Source: Petrolisthes cinctipes
Taxonomy: Eukaryota > Arthropoda > Malacostraca > Decapoda > Porcellanidae
Length of the DNA: 64,000 nucleotides
NCBI GenBank assembly: GCA_033782935.1
Contig: JAWQEG010000360.1
Location: 744,001-808,000, forward strand
Direction: 5' to 3'
Within the stretch, counting starts at the first letter, position 1, and each line of letters begins with the position of its first letter. The notes under the pieces are model-generated. The model saw nothing but the letters and a program-made list of their open reading frames with translations. It was not told the DNA's origin and made no database searches. Below are positions 34,366 through 49,400 of this stretch, piece by piece. The position numbers were made by a program, and so were the translations under genes.

Positions 34366-37300
34366 TTTTAGCCTATATTTTGAAAATATTCTAGCACTGT
34401 ACAGATTGCTTCTGGGACCCCAAAATATTGAATTTTCGGGTGTTTTGAGCCTGAATTTGAGATATAAACGGGTACAGAAGATACATGCACATATTGACTT
34501 TGGGCATCTAAGAGATCGATTTTCAGTATGTTTTTGGCCTGTATTTTGAAAATACTCTAACACGGAGTAGGCATGTACAGATCGCTTCTGGGACCCCAAA
34601 ATATCGAATTTTCGGGTGTTTAGGGCCAGAATTTGAGATATAAACGGGTACAGAAGATGCATGCACATATCGACTTTTGGGCACCTAAAAGATCGATTTT
34701 CAGTATGTTTTTGGCCTATATTTTGAAAATACTCTAACACGGAGTAAGTATGTACAGATACCTTCTGGGACCTCTAAATATCGAATTTTCGGGTGTTTTG
34801 GGACTGAATTTGAGATATCGATTTTTTGGCACCTAAAATGTCGATTTTTAGCATGTTTTTAGCCTATATTTTGAAAATATTCTAGCACTGTGTAGGCATG
34901 TACAGATTGCTTCTGGACCCCAAAATATTGAATTTTCGGGTGTTTTGAGCCTGAATTTGAGATATAAACGGGTACAGAAGATACATGCACATATTGACTT
35001 TGGGCATCTAAAATATCGATTTTCAGTATGTTTTGAGCATGTATTTTGAAAATACTCTAACACGGAGTAGGCATGTACAGATCGCTTCTGGGACCCCAAA
35101 ATATCGAATTTTCGGGTGTTTAGGGCCAGAATTTGAGATATAAATGGGTACAGAAGATGCATGCACATATCGACTTTTGGGCACCTAAAAGATCGATTTT
35201 CAGTATGTTTTTGGCCTGTATTTTGAAAATACTCTAACACGGAGTAAGTATGTACAGATACCTTCTGGGACCTCTAAATATCGAATTTTCGGGTGTTTTG
35301 GGACTGAATTTGAGATATCGATTTTTTGGCACCTAAAATGTCGATTTTTAGCATGTTTTTAGCCTATATTTTGAAAATATTCTAGCACTGTGTAGGCATG
35401 TACAGATTGCTTCTGGACCCCAAAATATTGAATTTTCGGGTGTTTTGAGCCTGAATTTGAGATATAAACGGGTACAGAAGATACATGCACATATTGACTT
35501 TGGGCATCTAAAATATCGATTTTCAGTATGTTTTGAGCATGTATTTTGAAAATACACTAACACGGAGTAGGCATGTACAGATCGCTTCTGGGACCCCAAA
35601 ATATCGAATTTTCGGGTGTTTAGGGCCAGAATTTGAGATATAAACGGGTACAGAAGATGCATGCACATATCGACTTTTTGGCACCTAAAAGATCGATTTT
35701 CAGTATGTTTTTGGCCTGTATTTTGAAAATACTCAAACACGGAGTAAGTATGTACAGATACCTTCTGGGACCTCTAAATATCGAATTTTCGGGTGTTTTG
35801 GGACTGAATTTGAGATATCGATTTTTTGTTACCTAAAATGTCGATTTTTAGCATGTTTTTAGCCTATATTTTGAAAATATTCTAGCACTGTGTAGGCATG
35901 TACAGATTGCTTCTGGACCCCAAAATATTGAATTTTCGGGTGTTTTGAGCCTGAATTTGAGATATAAACGGGTACAGAAGATACATGCACATATTGACTT
36001 TGGGCATCTAAAATATCGATTTTCAGTATGTTTTGAGCATGTATTTTGAAAATACTCTAACACGGAGTAGGCATGTACAGGTCGCTTCTGGGACCCCTAA
36101 ATATCGAATTTTCGGGTGTTTAGGGCCAGAATTTGAGATATAAACGGGTACAGAAGATGCATGCACATATCGACTTTTGGGCACCTAAAAGATCGATTTT
36201 CAGTATGTTTTTGGCCTGTATTTTGAAAATACTCTAACACAGAGTAAGTATGTACAGATACCTTCTGGGACCTCTAAATATCGAATTTTAGGGTGTTTTG
36301 GGACTGAAATTGAGATATCGATTTTTTGGCACCTAAAATGTCGATTTTTAGCATGTTTTTAGCCTATATTTTGAAAATATTCTAGCACTGTGTAGGCATG
36401 TACAGATTGCTTCTGGACCCCAGAATATTGAATTTTCGGGTGTTTTGAGCCTGAATTTGAGATATAAACGGGTACAGAAGATACATGCACATATTGACTT
36501 TGGGCCTCTAAAATATCGATTTTCAGTATGTTTTGAGCATGTATTTTTAAAATACTCTAACACGGAGTAGGCATGTACAGATCGCTTCTGGGACCCCTAA
36601 ATATCGAATTTTCGGGTGTTTTGGGACTGAATTTGAGATATCGGCTTTTTGGCACCTAAAAGATCGATTTTTAGCATGTTTTTAGCCTATATTTTGAAAA
36701 TATTCTAGCACTGAGTAGGCATGTACAGATTGCTTCTGGGACCCCAAAATATTGAATTTTCGGGTGTTTTGAGCCTGAATTTGAGATATAAACGGGTACA
36801 GAAGATACATGCACATATTGACTTTGGGCACCAAAAATATCGATTTTCAGCATGTTTTGGGCCTGAATTTTTAAAATACTCTAACACGGAGTAGGCATGT
36901 ACAGATCGCTTCTGGGACCCCTAAATATCGAATTTTCGGGTGTTTAGGGCCAGAATTTGAGATATAAACGGGTACAGAAGATGCATGCACATATCGACTT
37001 TTGGGCACCTAAAAGATCGATTTTCAGTATGTTTTTGGCCTGTATTTTGAAAATACTCTAACACGGAGTAAGTATGTACAGATACCTTCTGGGACCTCTA
37101 AATATCGAATTTTCGGGTGTTTTGGGACTGAATTTGAGATATCGATTTTTTGGCACCTAAAATGTCGATTTTTAGCATGTTTTTAGCCTATATTTTGAAA
37201 ATATTCTAGCACTGTGTAGGCATGTACAGATTGCTTCTGGACCCCAGAATATTGAATTTTCGGGTGTTTTGAGCCTGAATTTGAGATATAAACGGGTACA

Positions 37301-38960
37301 GAAGATACATGCACATATTGACTTTGGGCATCTAAAATATCGATTTTCAGTATGTTTTGAGCATGTATTTTGAAAATACTCTAACACGGAGTAGGCATGT
37401 ACAGATCGCTTCTGGGACCCCTAAATATCGAATTTTCGGGTGTTTTGGGACTGAATTTGAGATATCGACTTTTTGGCACCTAAAAGATCGATTTTTAACA
37501 TGTTTTTAGCCTATATTTTGAAAATATTCTAGCACTGTACAGATTGCTTCTGGGACCCCAAAATATTGAATTTTCGGGTGTTTTGAGCCTGAATTTGAGA
37601 TATAAACGGGTACAGAAGATACATGCACATATTGACTTTGGGCACCAAAAATATCGATTTTCAGCATGTTTTGGGCCTGAATTTTTAAAATACTCTAACA
37701 CGGAGTAGGCATGTACAGATCGCTTCTGGGACCCCAAAATATCGAATTTTCGAGTGTTTAGGGCCAGAATTTGAGATATAAACGGGTACAGAAGATGCAT
37801 GCACATATCGACTTTTGGGCACCTAAAAGATCGATTTTCAGTATGTTTTTGGCCTGTATTTTGAAAATACTCTAACACGGAGTAAGCATGTACAGATACC
37901 TTCTGGGACCTCTAAATATCGAATTTTCGGGTGTTTTGGGACTGAATTTGAGATATCGATTTTTTGGCACCTAAAATGTCGATTTTTAGCATGTTTTTAG
38001 CCAATATTTTGAAAATATTCTAGCACTGTGTAGGCATGTACAGATTGCTTCTGGACCCCAAAATATTGAATTTTCGGGTGTTTTGAGCCTGAATTTGAGA
38101 TATAAACGGGTACAGAAGATACATGCACATATTGACTTTGGGCATCTAAAATATCGATTTTCAGTATGTTTTGAGCATGTATTTTGAAAATACTCTAACA
38201 CGGAGTAGGCATGTACAGATCGCTTCTGGGACCCCTAAATATCTAATTTTCGGGTGTTTTGGGACTGAATTTGAGATATCGACTTTTTGGCTCCTAAAAG
38301 ATCGATTTTTAGCATGTTTTTAGCCTATATTTTGAAAATATTCTAGCACTGAGTAGGCATGTACAGATTGCTTCTGGGACCCCAAAATATTGAATTTTCG
38401 GGTGTTTTGAGCCTGAATTTGAGATATAAACGGGTACAGAAGATACATGCACATATTGACTTTGGGCACCAAAAATATCGATTTTCAGCATGTTTTGGGC
38501 CTGAATTTTGAAAATACTCTAACACGGAGTAGGCATGTACAGATCGCTTCTGGGACCCCAAAATATCGAATTTTCGGGTGTTTAGGGCCAGAATTTGAGA
38601 TATAAACGGGTACAGAAGATGCATGCACATATCGACTTTTGGGCACCTAAAAGATCGATTTTCAGTATGTTTTTGGCCTATATTTTGAAAATACTCTAAC
38701 ACGGAGTAAGCATGTACAGATACCTTCTGGGACCTCTAAATATCGAATTTTCGGGTGTTTCGGGACTGAATTTGAGATATCGATTTTTTGGCACCTAAAA
38801 TGTCGATTTTTAGCATGTTTTTATCCTATATTTTGAAAATATTCTAGCACTGTGTAGGCATGTACAGATTGCTTCTGGGACCCCAAAATATTGAATTTTC
38901 GGGTGTTTTGAGCCTGAATTTGAGATATAAACGGGTACAGAAGATACATGCACATATTGA
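33283..38960. repeat. About 5.7-kb block duplicated at 43514-49191
   Basis: Landmarks through the block (33710, 34067, 34357, 34848, 35348, 35848, 36348, 36671, 37172, 37495, 37986, 38309) all recur at +10,231. Only a few substitutions were noticed between copies, near 35140/45371, 35270/45501 and 36540/46771. The match breaks near 38964/49195. Edges were judged by eye. A shorter part (about 33190-36210) recurs again at +18,170 (51360-54380). Confidence 0.85.
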
Positions 38961-41900
38961 CTTTGAGCATCTAAAATATCGATTTTCAGTATGTTTTGAG
39001 CATGTATTTTGAAAATACTCTAACACGGAGTAGGCATGTACAGATCGCTTCTGGGACCCCTAAATATCGAATTTTCGGGTGTTTTGGGACTGAATTTGAG
39101 ATATCGACTTTTTGGCACCTAAAAGATCGATTTTTAACATGTTTTTAGCCTATATTTTGAAAATATTCTAGCACTGTACAGATTGCTTCTGGGACCCCAA
39201 AATATTGAATTTTCGGGTGTTTTGAGCCTGAATTTGAGATATAAACGGGTACAGAAGATACATGCACATATTGACTTTGGGCATCTAAGAGATCGATTTT
39301 CAGTATGTTTTTGGCCTGTATTTTGAAAATACTCTAACACGGAGTAGGCATGTACAGATCGCTTCTGGGACCCCAAAATATCGAATTTTCGGGTGTTTAG
39401 GGCCAGAATTTGAGATATAAACGGGTACAGAAGATGCATGCACATATCGACTTTTGGGCACCTAAAAGATCGATTTTCAGTATGTTTTTGGCCTATATTT
39501 TGAAAATACTCTAACACGGAGTAAGTATGTACAGATACCTTCTGGGACCTCTAAATATCGAATTTTCGGGTGTTTTGGGACTGAATTTGAGATATCGATT
39601 TTTTGGCACCTAAAATGTCGATTTTTAGCATGTTTTTAGCCTATATTTTGAAAATATTCTAGCACTGTGTAGGTATGTACAGATTGCTTCTGGACCCCAA
39701 AATATTGAATTTTCGGGTGTTTTGAGCCTGAATTTGAGATATAAACGGGTACAGAAGATACATGCACATATTGACTTTGGGCATCTAAAATATCGATTTT
39801 CAGTATGTTTTGAGCATGTATTTTGAAAATACTCTAACACGGAGTAGGCATGTACAGATCGCTTCTGGGACCCCAAAATATCGAATTTTCGGGTGTTTAG
39901 GGCCAGAATTTGAGATATAAACGGGTACAGAAGATGCATGCACATATCGACTTTTGGGCACCTAAAAGATCGATTTTCAGTATGTTTTTGGCCTGTATTT
40001 TGAAAATACTCTAACACGGAGTAAGTATGTACAGATACCTTCTGGGACCTCTAAATATCGAATTTTCGGGTGTTTTGGGACTGAATTTGAGATATCGATT
40101 TTTTGGCACCTAAAATGTCGATTTTTAGCATGTTTTTAGCCTATATTTTGAAAATATTCTAGCACTGTGTAGGCATGTACAGATTGCTTCTGGACCCCAA
40201 AATATTGAATTTTCGGGTGTTTTGAGCCTGAATTTGAGATATAAACGGGTACAGAAGATACATGCACATATTGACTTTGGGCATCTAAAATATCGATTTT
40301 CAGTATGTTTTGAGCATGTATTTTGAAAATACACTAACACGGAGTAGGCATGTACAGATCGCTTCTGGGACCCCAAAATATCGAATTTTCGGGTGTTTAG
40401 GGCCAGAATTTGAGATATAAACGGGTACAGAAGATGCATGCACATATCGACTTTTTGGCACCTAAAAGATCGATTTTCAGTATGTTTTTGGCCTGTATTT
40501 TGAAAATACTCAAACACGGAGTAAGTATGTACAGATACCTTCTGGGACCTCTAAATATCGAATTTTCGGGTGTTTTGGGACTGAATTTGAGATATCGATT
40601 TTTTGTTACCTAAAATGTCGATTTTTAGCATGTTTTTAGCCTATATTTTGAAAATATTCTAGCACTGTGTAGGCATGTACAGATTGCTTCTGGACCCCAA
40701 AATATTGAATTTTCGGGTGTTTTGAGCCTGAATTTGAGATATAAACGGGTACAGAAGATACATGCACATATTGACTTTGGGCATCTAAAATATCGATTTT
40801 CAGTATGTTTTGAGCATGTATTTTGAAAATACTCTAACACGGAGTAGGCATGTACAGATCGCTTCTGGGACCCCTAAATATCTAATTTTCGGGTGTTTTG
40901 GGACTGAATTTGAGATATCGACTTTTTGGCTCCTAAAAGATCGATTTTTAGCATGTTTTTAGCCTATATTTTGAAAATATTCTAGCACTGAGTAGGCATG
41001 TACAGATTGCTTCTGGGACCCCAAAATATTGAATTTTCGGGTGTTTTGAGCCTGAATTTGAGATATAAACGGGTACAGAAGATACATGCACATATTGACT
41101 TTGGGCACCAAAAATATCGATTTTCAGCATGTTTTGGGCCTGAATTTTGAAAATACTCTAACACGGAGTAGGCATGTACAGATCGCTTCTGGGACCCCAA
41201 AATATCGAATTTTCGGGTGTTTAGGGCCAGAATTTGAGATATAAACGGGTACAGAAGATGCATGCACATATCGACTTTTGGGCACCTAAAAGATCGATTT
41301 TCAGTATGTTTTTGGCCTATATTTTGAAAATACTCTAACACGGAGTAAGCATGTACAGATACCTTCTGGGACCTCTAAATATCGAATTTTCGGGTGTTTC
41401 GGGACTGAATTTGAGATATCGATTTTTTGGCACCTAAAATGTCGATTTTTAGCATGTTTTTATCCTATATTTTGAAAATATTCTAGCACTGTGTAGGCAT
41501 GTACAGATTGCTTCTGGGACCCCAAAATATTGAATTTTCGGGTGTTTTGAGCCTGAATTTGAGATATAAACGGGTACAGAAGATACATGCACATATTGAC
41601 TTTGAGCATCTAAAATATCGATTTTCAGTATGTTTTGAGCATGTATTTTGAAAATACTCTAACACGGAGTAGGCATGTACAGATCGCTTCTGGGACCCCT
41701 AAATATCGAATTTTCGGGTGTTTTGGGACTGAATTTGAGATATCGACTTTTTGGCACCTAAAAGATCGATTTTTAACATGTTTTTAGCCTATATTTTGAA
41801 AATATTCTAGCACTGTACAGATTGCTTCTGGGACCCCAAAATATTGAATTTTCGGGTGTTTTGAGCCTGAATTTGAGATATAAACGGGTACAGAAGATAC

Positions 41901-43495
41901 ATGCACATATTGACTTTGGGCATCTAAGAGATCGATTTTCAGTATGTTTTTGGCCTGTATTTTGAAAATACTCTAACACGGAGTAGGCATGTACAGATCG
42001 CTTCTGGGACCCCAAAATATCGAATTTTCGGGTGTTTAGGGCCAGAATTTGAGATATAAACGGGTACAGAAGATGCATGCACATATCGACTTTTGGGCAC
42101 CTAAAAGATCGATTTTCAGTATGTTTTTGGCCTATATTTTGAAAATACTCTAACACGGAGTAAGTATGTACAGATACCTTCTGGGACCTCTAAATATCGA
42201 ATTTTCGGGTGTTTTGGGACTGAATTTGAGATATCGATTTTTTGGCACCTAAAATGTCGATTTTTAGCATGTTTTTAGCCTATATTTTGAAAATATTCTA
42301 GCACTGTGTAGGCATGTACAGATTGCTTCTGGACCCCAAAATATTGAATTTTCGGGTGTTTTGAGCCTGAATTTGAGATATAAACGGGTACAGAAGATAC
42401 ATGCACATATTGACTTTGGGCATCTAAAATATCGATTTTCAGTATGTTTTGAGCATGTATTTTGAAAATACTCTAACACGGAGTAGGCATGTACAGATCG
42501 CTTCTGGGACCCCAAAATATCGAATTTTCGGGTGTTTAGGGCCAGAATTTGAGATATAAACGGGTACAGAAGATGCATGCACATATCGACTTTTGGGCAC
42601 CTAAAAGATCGATTTTCAGTATGTTTTTGGCCTGTATTTTGAAAATACTCTAACACGGAGTAAGTATGTACAGATACCTTCTGGGACCTCTAAATATCGA
42701 ATTTTCGGGTGTTTTGGGACTGAATTTGAGATATCGATTTTTTGGCACCTAAAATGTCGATTTTTAGCATGTTTTTAGCCTATATTTTGAAAATATTCTA
42801 GCACTGTGTAGGCATGTACAGATTGCTTCTGGACCCCAAAATATTGAATTTTCGGGTGTTTTGAGCCTGAATTTGAGATATAAACGGGTACAGAAGATAC
42901 ATGCACATATTGACTTTGGGCATCTAAAATATCGATTTTCAGTATGTTTTGAGCATGTATTTTGAAAATACACTAACACGGAGTAGGCATGTACAGATCG
43001 CTTCTGGGACCCCAAAATATCGAATTTTCGGGTGTTTAGGGCCAGAATTTGAGATATAAACGGGTACAGAAGATGCATGCACATATCGACTTTTTGGCAC
43101 CTAAAAGATCGATTTTCAGTATGTTTTTGGCCTGTATTTTGAAAATACTCAAACACGGAGTAAGTATGTACAGATACCTTCTGGGACCTCTAAATATCGA
43201 ATTTTCGGGTGTTTTGGGACTGAATTTGAGATATCGATTTTTTGTTACCTAAAATGTCGATTTTTAGCATGTTTTTAGCCTATATTTTGAAAATATTCTA
43301 GCACTGTGTAGGCATGTACAGATTGCTTCTGGACCCCAAAATATTGAATTTTCGGGTGTTTTGAGCCTGAATTTGAGATATAAACGGGTACAGAAGATAC
43401 ATGCACATATTGACTTTGGGCATCTAAAATATCGATTTTCAGTATGTTTTGAGCATGTATTTTGAAAATACTCTAACACGGAGTAGGCATGTACA
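38010..43495. repeat. Tandem 2,639-bp higher-order block
   Basis: Landmarks at 38309, 38343, 38844, 39134, 39625, 40125 and 40625 recur at +2,639 (40948, 40982, 41483, 41773, 42264, 42764, 43264). The two copies are directly adjacent and share private variants such as ctaattttcggg and ggctcctaaaag. This is a recent tandem duplication of about 15-17 monomers. Confidence 0.88.
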
Positions 43496-46400
43496 GGTCG
43501 CTTCTGGGACCCCTAAATATCGAATTTTCGGGTGTTTAGGGCCAGAATTTGAGATATAAACGGGTACAGAAGATGCATGCACATATCGACTTTTGGGCAC
43601 ATAAAAGATCGATTTTCAGTATGTTTTTGGCCTGTATTTTGAAAATACTCTAACACGGAGTAGGCATGTACAGATCGCTTCTGGGACCCCAAAATATCGA
43701 ATTTTCGGGTTTTTAGGGCCAGAATTTGAGATATAAACGCGTACAGAAGATGCATGCACATATCGACTTTTGGGCACCTAAAAGATCGATTTTCAGTATG
43801 TTTTTGGCCTGTATTTTGAAAATACTCTAACACGGAGTAAGTATGTACAGATACCTTCTGGGACCTCTAAATATCGAATTTTCGGGTGTTTTGGGACTGA
43901 ATTTGAGATATCGATTTTTTGGCACCTAAAATGTCGATTTTTAGCATGTTTTTAGCCTATATTTTGAAAATATTCTAGCACTGTGTAGACATGTACAGAT
44001 TGCTTCTGGACCCCAAAATTTTGAATTTTCGGGTGTTTTGAGCCTGAATTTGAGATATAAACGGGTACAGAAGATACATGCACATATTGACTTTGGGCAT
44101 CTAAAATATCGATTTTCAGTATGTTTTGAGCATGTATTTTGAAAATACTCTAACACGGAGTAGGCATGTACAGATCGCTTCTGGGACCCCTAAATATCGA
44201 ATTTTCGGGTGTTTTGGGACTGAATTTGAGATTTCGACTTTTTGGCACCTAAAAGATCGATTTTTAGCATGTTTTTAGCCTATATTTTGAAAATATTCTA
44301 GCACTGAGTAGGCATGTACAGATTGCTTCTGGGACCCCAAAATATTGAATTTTCGGGTGTTTTGAGCCTGAATTTTAGATATAAACGGGTCCAGAAGATA
44401 CATGCACATATTGACTTTGAGCATCTAAAATATCGATTTTCAGTATGTTTTGAGCATGTATTTTGAAAATACTCTAACACGGAGTAGGCATGTACAGATC
44501 GCTTCTGGGACCCCTAAATATCGAATTTTCGGGTGTTTTGGGACTGAATTTGAGATATCGACTTTTTGGCACCTAAAAGATCGATTTTTAACATGTTTTT
44601 AGCCTATATTTTGAAAATATTCTAGCACTGTACAGATTGCTTCTGGGACCCCAAAATATTGAATTTTCGGGTGTTTTGAGCCTGAATTTGAGATATAAAC
44701 GGGTACAGAAGATACATGCACATATTGACTTTGGGCATCTAAGAGATCGATTTTCAGTATGTTTTTGGCCTGTATTTTGAAAATACTCTAACACGGAGTA
44801 GGCATGTACAGATCGCTTCTGGGACCCCAAAATATCGAATTTTCGGGTGTTTAGGGCCAGAATTTGAGATATAAACGGGTACAGAAGATGCATGCACATA
44901 TCGACTTTTGGGCACCTAAAAGATCGATTTTCAGTATGTTTTTGGCCTATATTTTGAAAATACTCTAACACGGAGTAAGTATGTACAGATACCTTCTGGG
45001 ACCTCTAAATATCGAATTTTCGGGTGTTTTGGGACTGAATTTGAGATATCGATTTTTTGGCACCTAAAATGTCGATTTTTAGCATGTTTTTAGCCTATAT
45101 TTTGAAAATATTCTAGCACTGTGTAGGCATGTACAGATTGCTTCTGGACCCCAAAATATTGAATTTTCGGGTGTTTTGAGCCTGAATTTGAGATATAAAC
45201 GGGTACAGAAGATACATGCACATATTGACTTTGGGCATCTAAAATATCGATTTTCAGTATGTTTTGAGCATGTATTTTGAAAATACTCTAACACGGAGTA
45301 GGCATGTACAGATCGCTTCTGGGACCCCAAAATATCGAATTTTCGGGTGTTTAGGGCCAGAATTTGAGATATAAACGGGTACAGAAGATGCATGCACATA
45401 TCGACTTTTGGGCACCTAAAAGATCGATTTTCAGTATGTTTTTGGCCTGTATTTTGAAAATACTCTAACACGGAGTAAGTATGTACAGATACCTTCTGGG
45501 AACTCTAAATATCGAATTTTCGGGTGTTTTGGGACTGAATTTGAGATATCGATTTTTTGGCACCTAAAATGTCGATTTTTAGCATGTTTTTAGCCTATAT
45601 TTTGAAAATATTCTAGCACTGTGTAGGCATGTACAGATTGCTTCTGGACCCCAAAATATTGAATTTTCGGGTGTTTTGAGCCTGAATTTGAGATATAAAC
45701 GGGTACAGAAGATACATGCACATATTGACTTTGGGCATCTAAAATATCGATTTTCAGTATGTTTTGAGCATGTATTTTGAAAATACACTAACACGGAGTA
45801 GGCATGTACAGATCGCTTCTGGGACCCCAAAATATCGAATTTTCGGGTGTTTAGGGCCAGAATTTGAGATATAAACGGGTACAGAAGATGCATGCACATA
45901 TCGACTTTTTGGCACCTAAAAGATCGATTTTCAGTATGTTTTTGGCCTGTATTTTGAAAATACTCAAACACGGAGTAAGTATGTACAGATACCTTCTGGG
46001 ACCTCTAAATATCGAATTTTCGGGTGTTTTGGGACTGAATTTGAGATATCGATTTTTTGTTACCTAAAATGTCGATTTTTAGCATGTTTTTAGCCTATAT
46101 TTTGAAAATATTCTAGCACTGTGTAGGCATGTACAGATTGCTTCTGGACCCCAAAATATTGAATTTTCGGGTGTTTTGAGCCTGAATTTGAGATATAAAC
46201 GGGTACAGAAGATACATGCACATATTGACTTTGGGCATCTAAAATATCGATTTTCAGTATGTTTTGAGCATGTATTTTGAAAATACTCTAACACGGAGTA
46301 GGCATGTACAGGTCGCTTCTGGGACCCCTAAATATCGAATTTTCGGGTGTTTAGGGCCAGAATTTGAGATATAAACGGGTACAGAAGATGCATGCACATA

Positions 46401-49400
46401 TCGACTTTTGGGCACCTAAAAGATCGATTTTCAGTATGTTTTTGGCCTGTATTTTGAAAATACTCTAACACAGAGTAAGTATGTACAGATACCTTCTGGG
46501 ACCTCTAAATATCGAATTTTAGGGTGTTTTGGGACTGAAATTGAGATATCGATTTTTTGGCACCTAAAATGTCGATTTTTAGCATGTTTTTAGCCTATAT
46601 TTTGAAAATATTCTAGCACTGTGTAGGCATGTACAGATTGCTTCTGGACCCCAGAATATTGAATTTTCGGGTGTTTTGAGCCTGAATTTGAGATATAAAC
46701 GGGTACAGAAGATACATGCACATATTGACTTTGGGCCTCTAAAATATCGATTTTCAGTATGTTTTGAGCATGCATTTTTAAAATACTCTAACACGGAGTA
46801 GGCATGTACAGATCGCTTCTGGGACCCCTAAATATCGAATTTTCGGGTGTTTTGGGACTGAATTTGAGATATCGGCTTTTTGGCACCTAAAAGATCGATT
46901 TTTAGCATGTTTTTAGCCTATATTTTGAAAATATTCTAGCACTGAGTAGGCATGTACAGATTGCTTCTGGGACCCCAAAATATTGAATTTTCGGGTGTTT
47001 TGAGCCTGAATTTGAGATATAAACGGGTACAGAAGATACATGCACATATTGACTTTGGGCACCAAAAATATCGATTTTCAGCATGTTTTGGGCCTGAATT
47101 TTTAAAATACTCTAACACGGAGTAGGCATGTACAGATCGCTTCTGGGACCCCTAAATATCGAATTTTCGGGTGTTTAGGGCCAGAATTTGAGATATAAAC
47201 GGGTACAGAAGATGCATGCACATATCGACTTTTGGGCACCTAAAAGATCGATTTTCAGTATGTTTTTGGCCTGTATTTTGAAAATACTCTAACACGGAGT
47301 AAGTATGTACAGATACCTTCTGGGACCTCTAAATATCGAATTTTCGGGTGTTTTGGGACTGAATTTGAGATATCGATTTTTTGGCACCTAAAATGTCGAT
47401 TTTTAGCATGTTTTTAGCCTATATTTTGAAAATATTCTAGCACTGTGTAGGCATGTACAGATTGCTTCTGGACCCCAGAATATTGAATTTTCGGGTGTTT
47501 TGAGCCTGAATTTGAGATATAAACGGGTACAGAAGATACATGCACATATTGACTTTGGGCATCTAAAATATCGATTTTCAGTATGTTTTGAGCATGTATT
47601 TTGAAAATACTCTAACACGGAGTAGGCATGTACAGATCGCTTCTGGGACCCCTAAATATCGAATTTTCGGGTGTTTTGGGACTGAATTTGAGATATCGAC
47701 TTTTTGGCACCTAAAAGATCGATTTTTAACATGTTTTTAGCCTATATTTTGAAAATATTCTAGCACTGTACAGATTGCTTCTGGGACCCCAAAATATTGA
47801 ATTTTCGGGTGTTTTGAGCCTGAATTTGAGATATAAACGGGTACAGAAGATACATGCACATATTGACTTTGGGCACCAAAAATATCGATTTTCAGCATGT
47901 TTTGGGCCTGAATTTTTAAAATACTCTAACACGGAGTAGGCATGTACAGATCGCTTCTGGGACCCCAAAATATCGAATTTTCGAGTGTTTAGGGCCAGAA
48001 TTTGAGATATAAACGGGTACAGAAGATGCATGCACATATCGACTTTTGGGCACCTAAAAGATCGATTTTCAGTATGTTTTTGGCCTGTATTTTGAAAATA
48101 CTCTAACACGGAGTAAGCATGTACAGATACCTTCTGGGACCTCTAAATATCGAATTTTCGGGTGTTTTGGGACTGAATTTGAGATATCGATTTTTTGGCA
48201 CCTAAAATGTCGATTTTTAGCATGTTTTTAGCCAATATTTTGAAAATATTCTAGCACTGTGTAGGCATGTACAGATTGCTTCTGGACCCCAAAATATTGA
48301 ATTTTCGGGTGTTTTGAGCCTGAATTTGAGATATAAACGGGTACAGAAGATACATGCACATATTGACTTTGGGCATCTAAAATATCGATTTTCAGTATGT
48401 TTTGAGCATGTATTTTGAAAATACTCTAACACGGAGTAGGCATGTACAGATCGCTTCTGGGACCCCTAAATATCTAATTTTCGGGTGTTTTGGGACTGAA
48501 TTTGAGATATCGACTTTTTGGCTCCTAAAAGATCGATTTTTAGCATGTTTTTAGCCTATATTTTGAAAATATTCTAGCACTGAGTAGGCATGTACAGATT
48601 GCTTCTGGGACCCCAAAATATTGAATTTTCGGGTGTTTTGAGCCTGAATTTGAGATATAAACGGGTACAGAAGATACATGCACATATTGACTTTGGGCAC
48701 CAAAAATATCGATTTTCAGCATGTTTTGGGCCTGAATTTTGAAAATACTCTAACACGGAGTAGGCATGTACAGATCGCTTCTGGGACCCCAAAATATCGA
48801 ATTTTCGGGTGTTTAGGGCCAGAATTTGAGATATAAACGGGTACAGAAGATGCATGCACATATCGACTTTTGGGCACCTAAAAGATCGATTTTCAGTATG
48901 TTTTTGGCCTATATTTTGAAAATACTCTAACACGGAGTAAGCATGTACAGATACCTTCTGGGACCTCTAAATATCGAATTTTCGGGTGTTTCGGGACTGA
49001 ATTTGAGATATCGATTTTTTGGCACCTAAAATGTCGATTTTTAGCATGTTTTTATCCTATATTTTGAAAATATTCTAGCACTGTGTAGGCATGTACAGAT
49101 TGCTTCTGGGACCCCAAAATATTGAATTTTCGGGTGTTTTGAGCCTGAATTTGAGATATAAACGGGTACAGAAGATACATGCACATATTGACTTTGGGCA
49201 TCTATAATATCGATTTTCAGCATGTTTTGGGCCAGTATTTTGAAAATACTCTACCACTGAATAGGCATGTACAGATTGCTTCTGGGACCCCAAAATATTG
49301 AATTTTCGGGTGTTTTGAGCCTGAATTTGAGATATAAACGGGTACTGAAGATGCATGCACATATCGACTTTTGTGCACCTAAAAGATCGATTTTCAGTAT